From: an uncultured Lachnospira sp.
GTDB lineage: Bacteria > Bacillota > Clostridia > Lachnospirales > Lachnospiraceae
Direction: 5' to 3'
Assembly (NCBI GenBank): GCA_910585095.1
Contig: CAJUBU010000009.1
Span: 62,001-126,000, forward strand
Length of the DNA: 64,000 nucleotides
The notes beneath the pieces are model-generated. The model was not told the DNA's origin and ran no database searches. It saw nothing but the letters and a program-made list of their open reading frames with translations. Shown piece after piece: positions 1-8,589 of this stretch. The first letter of the stretch is position 1. Every line of letters begins with the position of its first letter. A program made the position numbers and the translations under genes.

Positions 1-682
1 TTACAAACTAGATTCTGAGACAAGGACAAAAATTACCGTTTCAGAATTAAAAAAAATGCAGTATGATGCAGATATTGATGAGAGAATGGCAATGGATATA
101 CATCTGTTAGAAGCAATGGAAGCTGATGCAGAGGAAGAATTGATTATTCCAAAGTTTTTAGAGGATACATCAAAACAGCAAGTTGCCGCAAATAGAGGCG
201 TTGCCTATCACCGAATAATGGAATGTATTGATTTTGGAAACAGGGATATTGAGGCACAGCTTGATTTTTTGCTAGAACAAGAATTTATTGACAAGGAACA
301 AAAACAATGTATTCGAGCTGCTGATATTAAACGATTTTGTGATTCTAAACTAGGAAAAAGGGTTGCTAAAGCAGATATGGAAAAAAGACTGTGGAGGGAG
401 CAACCATTTGTTTTTTTGATGAACGATGGTCCTGATATGCTTATTCAAGGGGTTATTGATTTATATTTTGTTGAAGATGGAGCAATAACTGTAATTGATT
501 ATAAGACAGACCGTGTTGCAAAGGGAAAAGAAGGCGTTGATGAACTGATAAATCGATATACAATTCAATTAGATTATTATAGTAAAGCATTACATCAGTT
601 GACAGGACTTCCAGTAAAAGAACAAATTATTTATTCTTTTTGTTTAGGTCAGGAAATAGTTGTACAAAATTTAAGTGGTTGA
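1..682 (+). CDS. addA: AddA helicase-nuclease subunit, C-terminal part (5' end outside window)
   Basis: The frame is open from the first bases of the window, so this is the last ~226 residues of a much larger protein (AddA is usually about 1200 residues). The visible part is the RecB-type nuclease domain. It has a short KxTVSELK segment near the beginning, the AYHRIME helix, and the nuclease core GVIDLYF followed ~13 residues later by VIDYKTDR, where the Asp and the Asp-x-Lys are metal-binding and catalytic in this family. AddA pairs with AddB to resect double-strand breaks to Chi-like sites for recombination. The helicase motifs lie upstream and are not visible. addB is expected further upstream. 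The identification rests on the order and wording of these motifs; subunit identity (AddA rather than another RecB-like nuclease) is fairly sure. Confidence 0.85.
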   Translation, partial: YKLDSETRTKITVSELKKMQYDADIDERMAMDIHLLEAMEADAEEELIIPKFLEDTSKQQVAANRGVAYHRIMECIDFGNRDIEAQLDFLLEQEFIDKEQKQCIRAADIKRFCDSKLGKRVAKADMEKRLWREQPFVFLMNDGPDMLIQGVIDLYFVEDGAITVIDYKTDRVAKGKEGVDELINRYTIQLDYYSKALHQLTGLPVKEQIIYSFCLGQEIVVQNLSG

Positions 683-714
683 AGTTGGCAGCGTATTGAG
701 ATATAATAGTCTCG

Positions 715-772
715 GCGAAAGCTGAGTCATAAAAGTTTGCTACGCAAACTTCCGGCTTTTCACTATATATAA
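715..772. repeat. Nested hairpin downstream of addA
   Basis: AAGTTTGC and GCAAACTT (8 bp, loop TAC) form a tight hairpin. It is enclosed by GAAAGC on the left and GCTTTTC on the right. It follows the addA stop closely and could be a weak terminator, but there is no T-run, so I call it only an inverted repeat. Confidence 0.45.
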
Positions 773-786
773 ATTTATGATATAAT
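757..786 (+). promoter_or_regulatory. Candidate promoter for the small gene at 852
   Basis: TATAAT at 781-786 with TTTTCA at 757-762, 18 bases apart. The -10 is perfect but the -35 is weak. Confidence 0.35.
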
Positions 787-851
787 AAGTTTAATAATAT
801 AGGCGCGTTTGCGCTAAACTGGCAGATGGAGCAAGAATGGAGGAATAGTTA

Positions 852-1112
852 ATGATAAGAACATACAGTGTGAAATTTAAGAGTAAAAGCAAGTTGTTAG
901 ATACACAAGAAAAGATAGAAGACGTAAAAAAGTCAATTTTTGAACATACAAACGCAACGGATGTTGTAATAAAAGATGAAGGGCAGATTGTTACTATTGA
1001 GGCTGATGATGAACAATTTTCAGAAGTGATGAATGGCGTTGTCAATGTATTTAGAAGAATTGATGATAAATCTGAAGTAAGTTATAAGTTTGAACTGAAT
1101 AAAGTACAATAG
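852..1112 (+). CDS. Small hypothetical protein, 86 aa
   Basis: I do not recognise this protein. It starts at an ATG with a good GGAGG eight bases upstream (839-843). The sequence is charged and alternates beta-like and helical stretches (IRTYSVKFKS, a helix around residues 17-33, DVVIKDEGQIVTIEA, then a last helix and strand). This could be a small ferredoxin-like alpha/beta fold, but no catalytic or metal motif is present. It has no signal peptide and no membrane segment. It lies alone between addA and a long inverted repeat in front of prfC, so context says nothing about its job. The ribosome-binding region GAGCAAGAATGGAGG resembles those in front of the subtilase at 6785 and the membrane protein at 52260. 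Confidence 0.6.
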   Translation: MIRTYSVKFKSKSKLLDTQEKIEDVKKSIFEHTNATDVVIKDEGQIVTIEADDEQFSEVMNGVVNVFRRIDDKSEVSYKFELNKVQ

Positions 1113-1133
1113 TGCAGCGTATTAGATTGGTAG

Positions 1134-1221
1134 AGGCTGTCGCAAATGAAGTGATTTTACAAAATGTGGTGGAGTATTGCTTGACGTTGTTTTTGTATAG
1201 ATATTCATTTTGCAACAGCCT
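1134..1221. repeat. Long imperfect inverted repeat, MITE-like, copy 1
   Basis: AGGCTGTCGCAAATGAA (1134-1150) is the near-perfect inverse of the segment 1204-1221 (TTCATTTTGCAACAGCCT), with ~53 bases between. A second element of the same design is at 52863-52959. The arms are related between copies (core TGTnGCAAAATGAA). There is no clear T-run, and I cannot see obvious target-site duplications. It is either a miniature mobile element or an unusual bidirectional terminator. Confidence 0.55.
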
Positions 1222-1302
1222 TGTGCTAACAAAAATTAGAAATAAAAATTATTGGCTGTATCTTTTGATTGCAGCATAAAGATTTATATGGAGGTTCTAG
1301 CA

Positions 1303-2937
1303 GTGAGTGCAGATACAATGGAGTTTTTCCCATTTCCTGAAGGAAGAATGATGAAAGAGGAGATTAACAAACGCAGAACATTTGCGATTATCTCCCATCC
1401 AGATGCAGGTAAAACAACGCTTACAGAAAAGTTTTTACTATATGGCAAAGCAATTAACCTTGCGGGTTCAGTTAAGGGTAAGAAAACGGCAAAACATGCT
1501 GTTTCAGACTGGATGGAGATAGAAAAAGAGAGAGGTATCTCAGTAACATCATCCGTATTACAATTTAATTATGATGGTTATTGTATCAATATATTGGATA
1601 CGCCAGGACATGAGGATTTCTCAGAGGATACATATCGAACGCTGATGGCAGCAGATTCAGCAGTTATGGTAATCGATGCATCAAAAGGTGTGGAAAAGCA
1701 GACCATTAAATTATTTAAGGTCTGTGTGATGAGGCATATCCCAATTTTTACATTTATCAATAAGATGGATAGAGAAGCCAACGACCCATTTGAACTGTTA
1801 GATGATATTGAAAACGTGCTTGGAATCAGCACATGTCCAATGAATTGGCCAATAGGATGCGGAAAAGAATTTAAAGGCGTCTATGATCGAGGCAAAAAAG
1901 AAGTATCATTGTTTCAGGCAGCAATGAACGGTCAACGTGAAGTTGCTGTACAGACTGTCTCTATTTCAGATAATGCACTTCTATCGAAAATAGGACAAGA
2001 TTTTTATGAAAAATTAAAGGATGATATTGAATTGTTAGACGGGGCAAGTGCCGAGTATGATTTAGATACAATACAGGCGGGCAATCTTACACCTGTATTT
2101 TTTGGTTCAGCGCTTACCAATTTTGGTGTTGAGACATTTTTACAGCATTTTTTAAGTATGACAACAGCCCCATTGCCTAGAAATTCAAGTATTGGTTTAA
2201 TTGACCCTGTTGAGGCGGAATTTTCGGCATTTGTCTTTAAAATACAGGCAAATATGAATAAAGCACACCGAGATAGAATTGCGTTTATGCGCATTTGTTC
2301 TGGACAGTTTATAGCTGGAATGGAGGCAAATCATGTACAGGGCGGAAAAAAGATACGTCTTTCACAGCCGCAGCAAATGATGGCACAGGAAAGACATATT
2401 GTAAAAGAAGCTTATGCAGGCGATATTATTGGTGTGTTTGACCCTGGTATTTTTTCGATAGGCGATACGATATGTTTATCCGATAAGAAATTTCAATATG
2501 AGGGTATACCAACATTTGCACCAGAGCATTTTGCTAGAGTAAGACAAGTCGATACCATGAAAAGAAAACAATTTGTGAAAGGTATCAGTCAGATTGCACA
2601 AGAGGGCGCCATTCAGATATTTCAGGAATTTAATTCTGGCATGGAGGAAATTATTGTTGGCGTTGTTGGTGTGCTTCAATTTGAAGTGCTGGAATATCGG
2701 TTAAAAAATGAGTATAATGTAGAAATTAAACTTGAAAAACTGCCATATGAGTATATTCGCTGGATTGAAGACGCAGCACATGTTGATATGAATAAGATTG
2801 TTGGAACGTCTGATATGAAAAAGATAAAAGACTTAAAAGATAATCCTCTTTTATTGTTTGTAAACAGTTGGAGTGTTAATATGGTACTGGAGAGAAATGA
2901 GGGGCTAAAACTCTCAGAGTTTGGAAGAAATAACTAG
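1303..2937 (+). CDS. prfC: Peptide chain release factor 3 (RF3)
   Basis: This is a translational GTPase that recycles RF1/RF2 from the ribosome after peptide release. The P-loop HPDAGKTT, the switch II motif DTPGHEDFSEDTYRTL and the base-specificity motif NKMDRE occur in order in the first ~170 residues, followed by the RF3-type second and third domains. The KRRTFAIISHPDAGKTT opening is typical of PrfC rather than EF-G. I place the start at GTG 1303 because GGAGG lies at 1290-1294, eight bases upstream. An ATG at 1351 would give a start closer to most family members (MKEEINKRRTF) but has only AGGAAG four bases away. Length from 1303 is 544 residues, normal for the family. The gene stands alone, after a long inverted repeat and 25 bases before the dockerin protein. 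Confidence 0.9.
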   Translation: MSADTMEFFPFPEGRMMKEEINKRRTFAIISHPDAGKTTLTEKFLLYGKAINLAGSVKGKKTAKHAVSDWMEIEKERGISVTSSVLQFNYDGYCINILDTPGHEDFSEDTYRTLMAADSAVMVIDASKGVEKQTIKLFKVCVMRHIPIFTFINKMDREANDPFELLDDIENVLGISTCPMNWPIGCGKEFKGVYDRGKKEVSLFQAAMNGQREVAVQTVSISDNALLSKIGQDFYEKLKDDIELLDGASAEYDLDTIQAGNLTPVFFGSALTNFGVETFLQHFLSMTTAPLPRNSSIGLIDPVEAEFSAFVFKIQANMNKAHRDRIAFMRICSGQFIAGMEANHVQGGKKIRLSQPQQMMAQERHIVKEAYAGDIIGVFDPGIFSIGDTICLSDKKFQYEGIPTFAPEHFARVRQVDTMKRKQFVKGISQIAQEGAIQIFQEFNSGMEEIIVGVVGVLQFEVLEYRLKNEYNVEIKLEKLPYEYIRWIEDAAHVDMNKIVGTSDMKKIKDLKDNPLLLFVNSWSVNMVLERNEGLKLSEFGRNN

Positions 2938-2962
2938 ACGACATGATTAATGGAGGGGTACT

Positions 2963-5014
2963 GTGGAAAGATGGAAAAAGGTAATAATAAGTTTACTTCT
3001 CATATTGGTGATGACTTTTTCAGGAATCGTACTAAACACATTTGTTTTTAATCCAGAGTATGTAAAAGCCGATGAAATTATAGGGAAAGGTGAAGTGAAT
3101 GCAGATGTCACAGGGCTAAGAATTAGGACAAGCACATCCACTTCCGATAGCAGTAATATTATAACTGTAGTTAATGGCGGTTTTGGGTTTGATATATACG
3201 ATAAAGTATATACAAGCGATACATATTATTGGTATAAAATTGGTTTCGATTATGATGGTTCATATACATATGGATATATAAGCGGTGAATTTGTCCATGA
3301 AGTCATCGTATATGAGGATGACACCGATTTTGAAGAATATTTAGAGAAACAGCAATTTCCTGAATCGTATAAAGAGGGATTGCGAAATCTTCATGCGCGT
3401 TATCCAAAGTGGGTATTTGTGGCAGACCATATTGGAAAAGATTGGAATGAAGTTGTTGAAAATGAAAATGCTATTGGCAGAAGCTTAATTCACGAGTCTT
3501 CTATCAGTTCATGGAAATCCATTGAAGAAGGGTGTTATGATTGGGATTCCGACAGATGGATAGTATTTGACAGTGGTGGTTGGGTTCAAGCTTCAAGCGA
3601 GTTGGTTCAATATGCACTGGATGCAAGAAATTTCTTGAATGAGACCAATATTTTTATGTTTGAGCGTTTGTCTTATAATTCTAATTTACATACGCAAAGT
3701 GGAATTTCTAACGTTATTCGTGGCACATTTATGTCGGATTCAGGACATGATTTGTCTTATAATGGAACCCGTTATACCTATGCGTCAGGATTGTTAAAGG
3801 CAGGACAAGAGTCTGGCGTAAGCCCATATCATTTGGCTTCAAGAATTATACAAGAGCAGGGAAGTTCAGGATATGGAGGAAGTATATCAGGTACCATATC
3901 AGGATATGAGGGGTATTACAATTATTATAATCAGGGAGCTTTTGCCGCTAATGGTCAAGGTGCAGTTGTTAATGGTTTGATTTATGCAAAGCGATACGAT
4001 GAAGAGACGCTTCGTCCATGGAATAGCAGAATGTTATCAATTATTGGCGGCGCTAAGATTATTGGGAAAAATTATATTAATCGCGGACAAGATACCATTT
4101 ATTATGAAAAATTTGATATGGTATCGCCATATTGGCATCAATATATGACAAATATATTAGCGGCAAGAAGCGAGTCTGTATCAGCATCAAGGGCATATTC
4201 TGATGAAATTAAAGAAAATACAGCACTGGTGTTTACGATACCCGTATATGAAAATATGCCAGAATCTGCCTGCTTGATACCAGAAGGTGATGGAAGTCCG
4301 AATAATCTTCTTAAAAATTTAGAGATAGAAGGTTATACATTAACACCTTCTTTCAGTAAGTATACAACAGAATATACATTAGTTGTTGAAAATGATGTTG
4401 ATACAATTCAAATTTGGGCGGATGCATTGGGTGATGTAGATAGCATTGAAGGTTTAGGACAAAAGGATTTAGCAGTTGGTGACAATGTGTTTGATATTGA
4501 TGTCAATGCAGGAAATGGCACAACAAGAACCTATACCATTACAGTTGCAAGAAAGGAAAAGGACAATCCACCAAGTCCGTCAAAGCCAATATCATTTACT
4601 TCAGACTATACTTTTGACAAAGACGCTCATACTGTAAGTGGAATTGCTTTGGGAAGTACGATTCAAGATGTTGTTGAGGCTGTACATATTGAAGGAGATG
4701 CTGTCCTAAAGGTATATGATAAAAATGATATTGAAAAAACATCAGGTATAATTGGCACAGGTGATGTTCTTAAAATTGTTTCAGATGATGGGATATTTGA
4801 CCAATTTACAGCTATTTTATATGGTGATGTCAATGGCGATGGTGAGATTGATTTGTTGGATATGGCTGAATTAAAAAGTAGTATGTTAGGTTGGATTGAT
4901 TTATCGGATATTTATCTGAAAGCGGCAGATGTTAATCGAAAAGATGGGGTAGATTTGATAGATATGGCAGTAATTAAGTGGCATATACTTGGTATGGAAG
5001 CAATTGTTCAGTAA
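2963..5014 (+). CDS. Secreted glucosaminidase-type cell-wall hydrolase with SH3-like, cadherin-like and dockerin domains
   Basis: This 683-residue protein starts at GTG behind GGAGGGG. An N-terminal signal segment (residues ~5-30, VIISLLLILVMTFSGIVL) is followed by a bacterial SH3-like domain (~40-110). Next is a glucosaminidase-like catalytic region (~130-400) carrying ASRIIQEQGSSGYGGS and EGYYNYYNQGAF, patterns of LytD-type N-acetylglucosaminidases that cut peptidoglycan glycan strands. After that comes a cadherin-like beta-sandwich (~440-535, LEIEGYTLTPSFSKYTTEYT), a second small beta domain, and a C-terminal type-I-like dockerin (~625-680). The first dockerin calcium loop is canonical (DVNGDGEID). 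The second reads DVNRKDGVDLID, with Lys where the fifth-position ligand should be. The next gene, 88 bases on, encodes a membrane-anchored cohesin, a likely docking partner. Catalytic activity is inferred from family resemblance only. Confidence 0.85.
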   Translation: MERWKKVIISLLLILVMTFSGIVLNTFVFNPEYVKADEIIGKGEVNADVTGLRIRTSTSTSDSSNIITVVNGGFGFDIYDKVYTSDTYYWYKIGFDYDGSYTYGYISGEFVHEVIVYEDDTDFEEYLEKQQFPESYKEGLRNLHARYPKWVFVADHIGKDWNEVVENENAIGRSLIHESSISSWKSIEEGCYDWDSDRWIVFDSGGWVQASSELVQYALDARNFLNETNIFMFERLSYNSNLHTQSGISNVIRGTFMSDSGHDLSYNGTRYTYASGLLKAGQESGVSPYHLASRIIQEQGSSGYGGSISGTISGYEGYYNYYNQGAFAANGQGAVVNGLIYAKRYDEETLRPWNSRMLSIIGGAKIIGKNYINRGQDTIYYEKFDMVSPYWHQYMTNILAARSESVSASRAYSDEIKENTALVFTIPVYENMPESACLIPEGDGSPNNLLKNLEIEGYTLTPSFSKYTTEYTLVVENDVDTIQIWADALGDVDSIEGLGQKDLAVGDNVFDIDVNAGNGTTRTYTITVARKEKDNPPSPSKPISFTSDYTFDKDAHTVSGIALGSTIQDVVEAVHIEGDAVLKVYDKNDIEKTSGIIGTGDVLKIVSDDGIFDQFTAILYGDVNGDGEIDLLDMAELKSSMLGWIDLSDIYLKAADVNRKDGVDLIDMAVIKWHILGMEAIVQ

Positions 5015-5102
5015 ATTGGCGTATGTGTGATGTTTTATTTGTTGACATAAAAAGATTTATAAAATGAATATTTAATATTTTAGTTTAGAAAGCAGCGTAG
5101 AA

Positions 5103-6653
5103 ATGATTATTAAAATAAAAAAAAAGCATAATTTTAATGTATATATAATAGGTTTATTTATTTGGTTTTTAATGTTATCAAACACGAAAGTATATGCAGC
5201 AGGGACTGCTAACATTTCAGTTAGTTCAGTAAGTGGAAATGTTGGAGAACAGGTAACAGTTAATGTTGATGTTTCTTCAGATAGTACTATTATTGTAACA
5301 AAAGTATATATTTCTTATGACGCTGATATGCTTGAAGCAGTTGATGGTGGTGATAGTAGAGGTGGCGGAACAATTGTATGGCTTAATTCTGATACTTATC
5401 AATCTCAAACAGTAAAACTTACTTTTAAAATATTAAAAGCTGGTACTTCTTCAGTGAATGTTTCATCAGGTTCACAGTTGGTTGATACAGATAGAGAATA
5501 TATGGAGATTACAAGAGGTTCAGGTACAGTCACAGGAAATGCACCTGCAAATTATTCGGATGACAATAGTCTTTCATCACTTGAGATAAGTCCAGGAAGA
5601 TTAAGTCCAGCATTTTCACCAGATGTCACTTCTTATACAGCAACGATTGATTCTGATACACAAAGGCTTACAGTGAGCGCCAATCCAAGAGATTCTAAGG
5701 CGTCTGTCTCTGTTACAGGAACAAGAATGGATTATGGCGATAATACAACAACGATTACAGTAACAGCAGAAAATGGTTCAACAAAGTCTTATGTTATAAA
5801 AACATATCGTCCTGAACCAAACAATAATACAACAACGAAAACAGATGAAAATAATACAACACAAACTGATAATTCACCTCAAGTAGATACAGATACGAAT
5901 GCTATTACAGTTGATGGGGTAAAATATGAGGTTGACAATGATTTTACGATGCATAATCTTCCAGATGGATTTACAGAAACGACGATATCATATAATGATA
6001 AAGAGATAAATGCAGCAAAAGGGTTTGGAGATAAAGTAACATTAATGTACTTAGAAGCGGCGACAGCAGATGGAAAGTCCGGATTTTATGTCTATGATAC
6101 TGTAAGACGATCATTTGCACCATATGTGGAGGTGTCACAGCCAAGAAATCGAATTTGTTTTCTTCCAATTACAGACGATATGGAGATTCCATCAGGATAT
6201 AAAATCACGAAAGTTCAAATATCAGGACAGGATACACAAATATTAATAGGAAACAGTAAAGAATATTATTTAATCTATGGGACGGATCAAGATGGCAATG
6301 TTGGATGGTATTGTTATGATAATAAATTTGGTACGATACAACGATTTTTTGCTCTGCCTGATACGGTGCAGACGTATATAAAGCCCGATGTAACAGCAAA
6401 TGCAGCACTGCAAAATGATTCGGGCAATCGTGTTCGGGAAGTGATTGCAATTGTGGCGGTTGTGTTAGCATTAGCATCCATTGCAGCCTGTGCTTATATT
6501 GTGATAAATAATATGAAAAGGGTTGAAAAAATGAAAAGGGCTATGGCTGAAACATTAAATTTAGATAATCAAGACCCTTTTTATGAGGTAGAATCAGACA
6601 GAATAGATGAGGAACCTTCACAGGTCGATTTATATGATATAGACGAAGAATAA
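5103..6653 (+). CDS. Membrane-anchored cohesin-domain protein with cadherin-like domain
   Basis: 516 residues. The signal peptide (KKKHNFNVYIIGLFIWFLML, cleavage near VYA-AGT) leads into a cohesin-like beta-sandwich (~35-145, ISVSSVSGNVGEQVTVNVDV ... VTKVYISYDADMLEAV). Then come a cadherin-like domain (~153-235, LSSLEISPGRLSPAFSPDVT), an Asn/Thr-rich linker, an unassigned beta-rich region (~265-430), and one C-terminal membrane helix (~445-467) with a basic stop and an acidic cytoplasmic tail. Cohesins bind dockerins; the gene directly upstream carries the only dockerin in the window. It probably displays that glucosaminidase on the outer membrane face. No Shine-Dalgarno precedes the ATG. The preceding bases AAAGCAGCGTAGAA match the 3' half of the pseudoknot leader seen elsewhere, and here the start ATG occupies the position of the usual ATGAGG. 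Confidence 0.8.
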   Translation: MIIKIKKKHNFNVYIIGLFIWFLMLSNTKVYAAGTANISVSSVSGNVGEQVTVNVDVSSDSTIIVTKVYISYDADMLEAVDGGDSRGGGTIVWLNSDTYQSQTVKLTFKILKAGTSSVNVSSGSQLVDTDREYMEITRGSGTVTGNAPANYSDDNSLSSLEISPGRLSPAFSPDVTSYTATIDSDTQRLTVSANPRDSKASVSVTGTRMDYGDNTTTITVTAENGSTKSYVIKTYRPEPNNNTTTKTDENNTTQTDNSPQVDTDTNAITVDGVKYEVDNDFTMHNLPDGFTETTISYNDKEINAAKGFGDKVTLMYLEAATADGKSGFYVYDTVRRSFAPYVEVSQPRNRICFLPITDDMEIPSGYKITKVQISGQDTQILIGNSKEYYLIYGTDQDGNVGWYCYDNKFGTIQRFFALPDTVQTYIKPDVTANAALQNDSGNRVREVIAIVAVVLALASIAACAYIVINNMKRVEKMKRAMAETLNLDNQDPFYEVESDRIDEEPSQVDLYDIDEE

Positions 6654-6693
6654 ATTTTTAAAAGGATAACTTTATTTTTGCGTCATAAACAAT

Positions 6694-6758
6694 AATGCCA
6701 AACATAATTTACTATAGTAAGGTAATTTACCACAAAATAGTAGATTGTGTTTGGCATT
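6694..6758. repeat. 22-bp inverted repeat with 21-base loop upstream of the subtilase
   Basis: Arms 6694-6715 and 6737-6758 (starting AATGCCAAACA and ending TGTTTGGCATT) pair over 22 positions with two G-U-type changes. The loop contains GGTAATTTACC. It has no T-run. It could be a terminator for the cohesin gene, an mRNA stabiliser or a DNA-level operator. Confidence 0.6.
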
Positions 6759-6784
6759 GTTCGTTTGAGCAAGAATGGAGAGTT

Positions 6785-8473
6785 ATGAATAATCAAAAAA
6801 TTGAACAGCTTTTAACAGTTAGTATGAATGTTACAGACAGTGAAAGGAGAAGTTCACCAGATTTGGAGGTTGGTGTAAGTTCGTCAGGTGAACTATGGGA
6901 AATAATTGTAAAATATAGTTCGTTATCAGGCGATTTTTACTCGGATATTACAACATCATTTCCAAATATACAAGTATATGAATTATTGGGACAGTATGCC
7001 ATTTTAATTACACCAAAATCGTACATTAATGAAATTGCTAATAAAAAATATATTGAATTCATTGAAAAACCGAAGTTGATTCAATTTGAGATTCAGGAAG
7101 AAAAAAGCGCTAGTTGTATTTCTGCTTTACAGCAAGGATTTGATAATCCCAATAAGTTATATGGCACAGGTACTATTGTTGCTGTTATTGACACAGGTAT
7201 TGATGCGGCGAACAGTGAATTTCTTGATGCACAAGGAAAAACGAGGATTATATCAGCATGGGACCAAGATAAAGATGAGTATTATACAAGTGATGATATT
7301 AATCGTATGATAGAACAAGGAACTGCCAATATGGATTTTGTGGGGCATGGAACACAGGTAGCAGCGATTGCCTGCGGCAATTCAGGCGTTGCGTCAAAAG
7401 CTTCTATTATTGTAGTAAAAATGGGAAATAACACGAAATCGAATAATAGTCAAGCAATTCATTCCTTTCCACGAACAACACAGTTGATGAGAGCAATTGA
7501 TTATTGTATCAGGCAAGCAGGTATGCTTAATATGCCTATTGCCATTAATATCAGTTTTGGCAACAATTATGGTTCACATAGGGGAGATTCCATTCTTGAA
7601 ACGTATATTAATTCGGTGTGTGATATGTGGAAGTGCTGTATTTGTATTGGCAGTGGAAATGAAGGGTTAGGAATTATCCATCATGCAGGCATTCTGCAAA
7701 ATGGCAAAGAAGAATTGGTAGAATTAGCTGTCGGCAATTATGAGACATCGGTGGGAATACAGATATGGAAAGATTATTGGGAGGATTTTCAGGTTGAAAT
7801 TATTGCACCAACAGGACAGAACTTAGGCAGAATCAGTGGGTTTAGCCGTATAAATCGAATGCAGATTAACAATAATTTAGTTTTGTCGTACTATGGAGAA
7901 CCTTCGCCATATAGCATGAAACAAGAAATTTATATTAATATATTATCGGAGAATGGTTATATTACAGCAGGCATTTGGAAATTGCGGCTGATTCCATTTA
8001 GGTTAATTAATGGGTATTACAATATTTGGCTAACCAATGAAAATGTGGTAAATTCAGGAACAGGGTTTGTTATACCAGACAGTTATGCAACGTTTACTAT
8101 ACCATCCACCGTGTCCAATGCAATAACGGTAGGTGCATATGATTCCTATCGGTATTCCTATGCGCCTTTTTCAGGCAGAGGCTGGGAAGGAATGCAGGGC
8201 AGCACATCATTATTTAAACCAGATATTGTGGCTCCAGGTGTGGAGGTTAATCTAGGTGCGGGTACCTATGCGACAGGAACATCGTTTGCGACACCATTTG
8301 CTACAGGAGCGGCAGCGCTTTTGATGGAATGGGGGATTGTAAAAGGAAATGACGATTATCTTTGGGGGCAGAAGGTAAAAGCGTATCTTATCAACAGTGC
8401 AAAACAGCTTCCAGGTTTTGGCAATGGTCACAATCCGCTTACAGGGTGGGGGACATTGTGTGTAAAAATATGA
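6785..8473 (+). CDS. CspB-type subtilisin-like serine protease (S8 family)
   Basis: 562 residues, no signal peptide. An N-terminal prodomain of the Csp type (~1-110, ending near KYIEFIEKPKLIQF) precedes a subtilase domain with the full catalytic triad: Asp in VAVIDTGIDA, His in FVGHGTQVAAIA, and Ser in GTSFATPFATGAAAL near the C terminus. As in Csp proteases, a jelly-roll-like insertion (~310-450) sits between the His and Ser regions. In clostridia Csp proteases cleave pro-SleC to start spore-cortex lysis, and a SleC-like gene is present at 61280. Some Csp relatives have other roles, so the exact substrate is inferred. Start chosen at ATG 6785, with GGAGAG just upstream; an earlier in-frame ATG at 6695 lies inside a hairpin. 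The stop overlaps the left copy of a 19-nt direct repeat. Confidence 0.85.
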   Translation: MNNQKIEQLLTVSMNVTDSERRSSPDLEVGVSSSGELWEIIVKYSSLSGDFYSDITTSFPNIQVYELLGQYAILITPKSYINEIANKKYIEFIEKPKLIQFEIQEEKSASCISALQQGFDNPNKLYGTGTIVAVIDTGIDAANSEFLDAQGKTRIISAWDQDKDEYYTSDDINRMIEQGTANMDFVGHGTQVAAIACGNSGVASKASIIVVKMGNNTKSNNSQAIHSFPRTTQLMRAIDYCIRQAGMLNMPIAINISFGNNYGSHRGDSILETYINSVCDMWKCCICIGSGNEGLGIIHHAGILQNGKEELVELAVGNYETSVGIQIWKDYWEDFQVEIIAPTGQNLGRISGFSRINRMQINNNLVLSYYGEPSPYSMKQEIYINILSENGYITAGIWKLRLIPFRLINGYYNIWLTNENVVNSGTGFVIPDSYATFTIPSTVSNAITVGAYDSYRYSYAPFSGRGWEGMQGSTSLFKPDIVAPGVEVNLGAGTYATGTSFATPFATGAAALLMEWGIVKGNDDYLWGQKVKAYLINSAKQLPGFGNGHNPLTGWGTLCVKI

Positions 8474-8477
8474 TTTT
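8459..8477. repeat. 19-nt direct repeat, left copy (edge of defence-like cassette)
   Basis: TGTGTAAAAATATGATTTT here is exactly repeated at 10344-10362. The two copies bracket the ATPase and TOPRIM-like genes. This copy contains the last codons and the stop of the subtilase. Confidence 0.6.
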
Positions 8478-8511
8478 AGAAAATTAAAAACGTATATCAT
8501 GTAAATAAATG

Positions 8512-8539
8512 TTGATTTATCCTTTTAATTGGATATAAT
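8512..8539 (+). promoter_or_regulatory. Promoter for the ATPase/TOPRIM pair
   Basis: TTGATT (8512-8517), 16 bases, TATAAT (8534-8539), about 50 bases before the ATPase start. Confidence 0.6.
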
Positions 8540-8589
8540 TTAATTATAAAAACATTAATTATAAAAAAAGTTACAATAGGGAGGCTGAT

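Noticed and set aside
6695..6784. An earlier in-frame ATG for the subtilase at 6695.
   Set aside because: It lies inside a 22-bp inverted repeat and has no ribosome site, whereas ATG 6785 follows GGAGAG and fits the Csp-type N-terminus.
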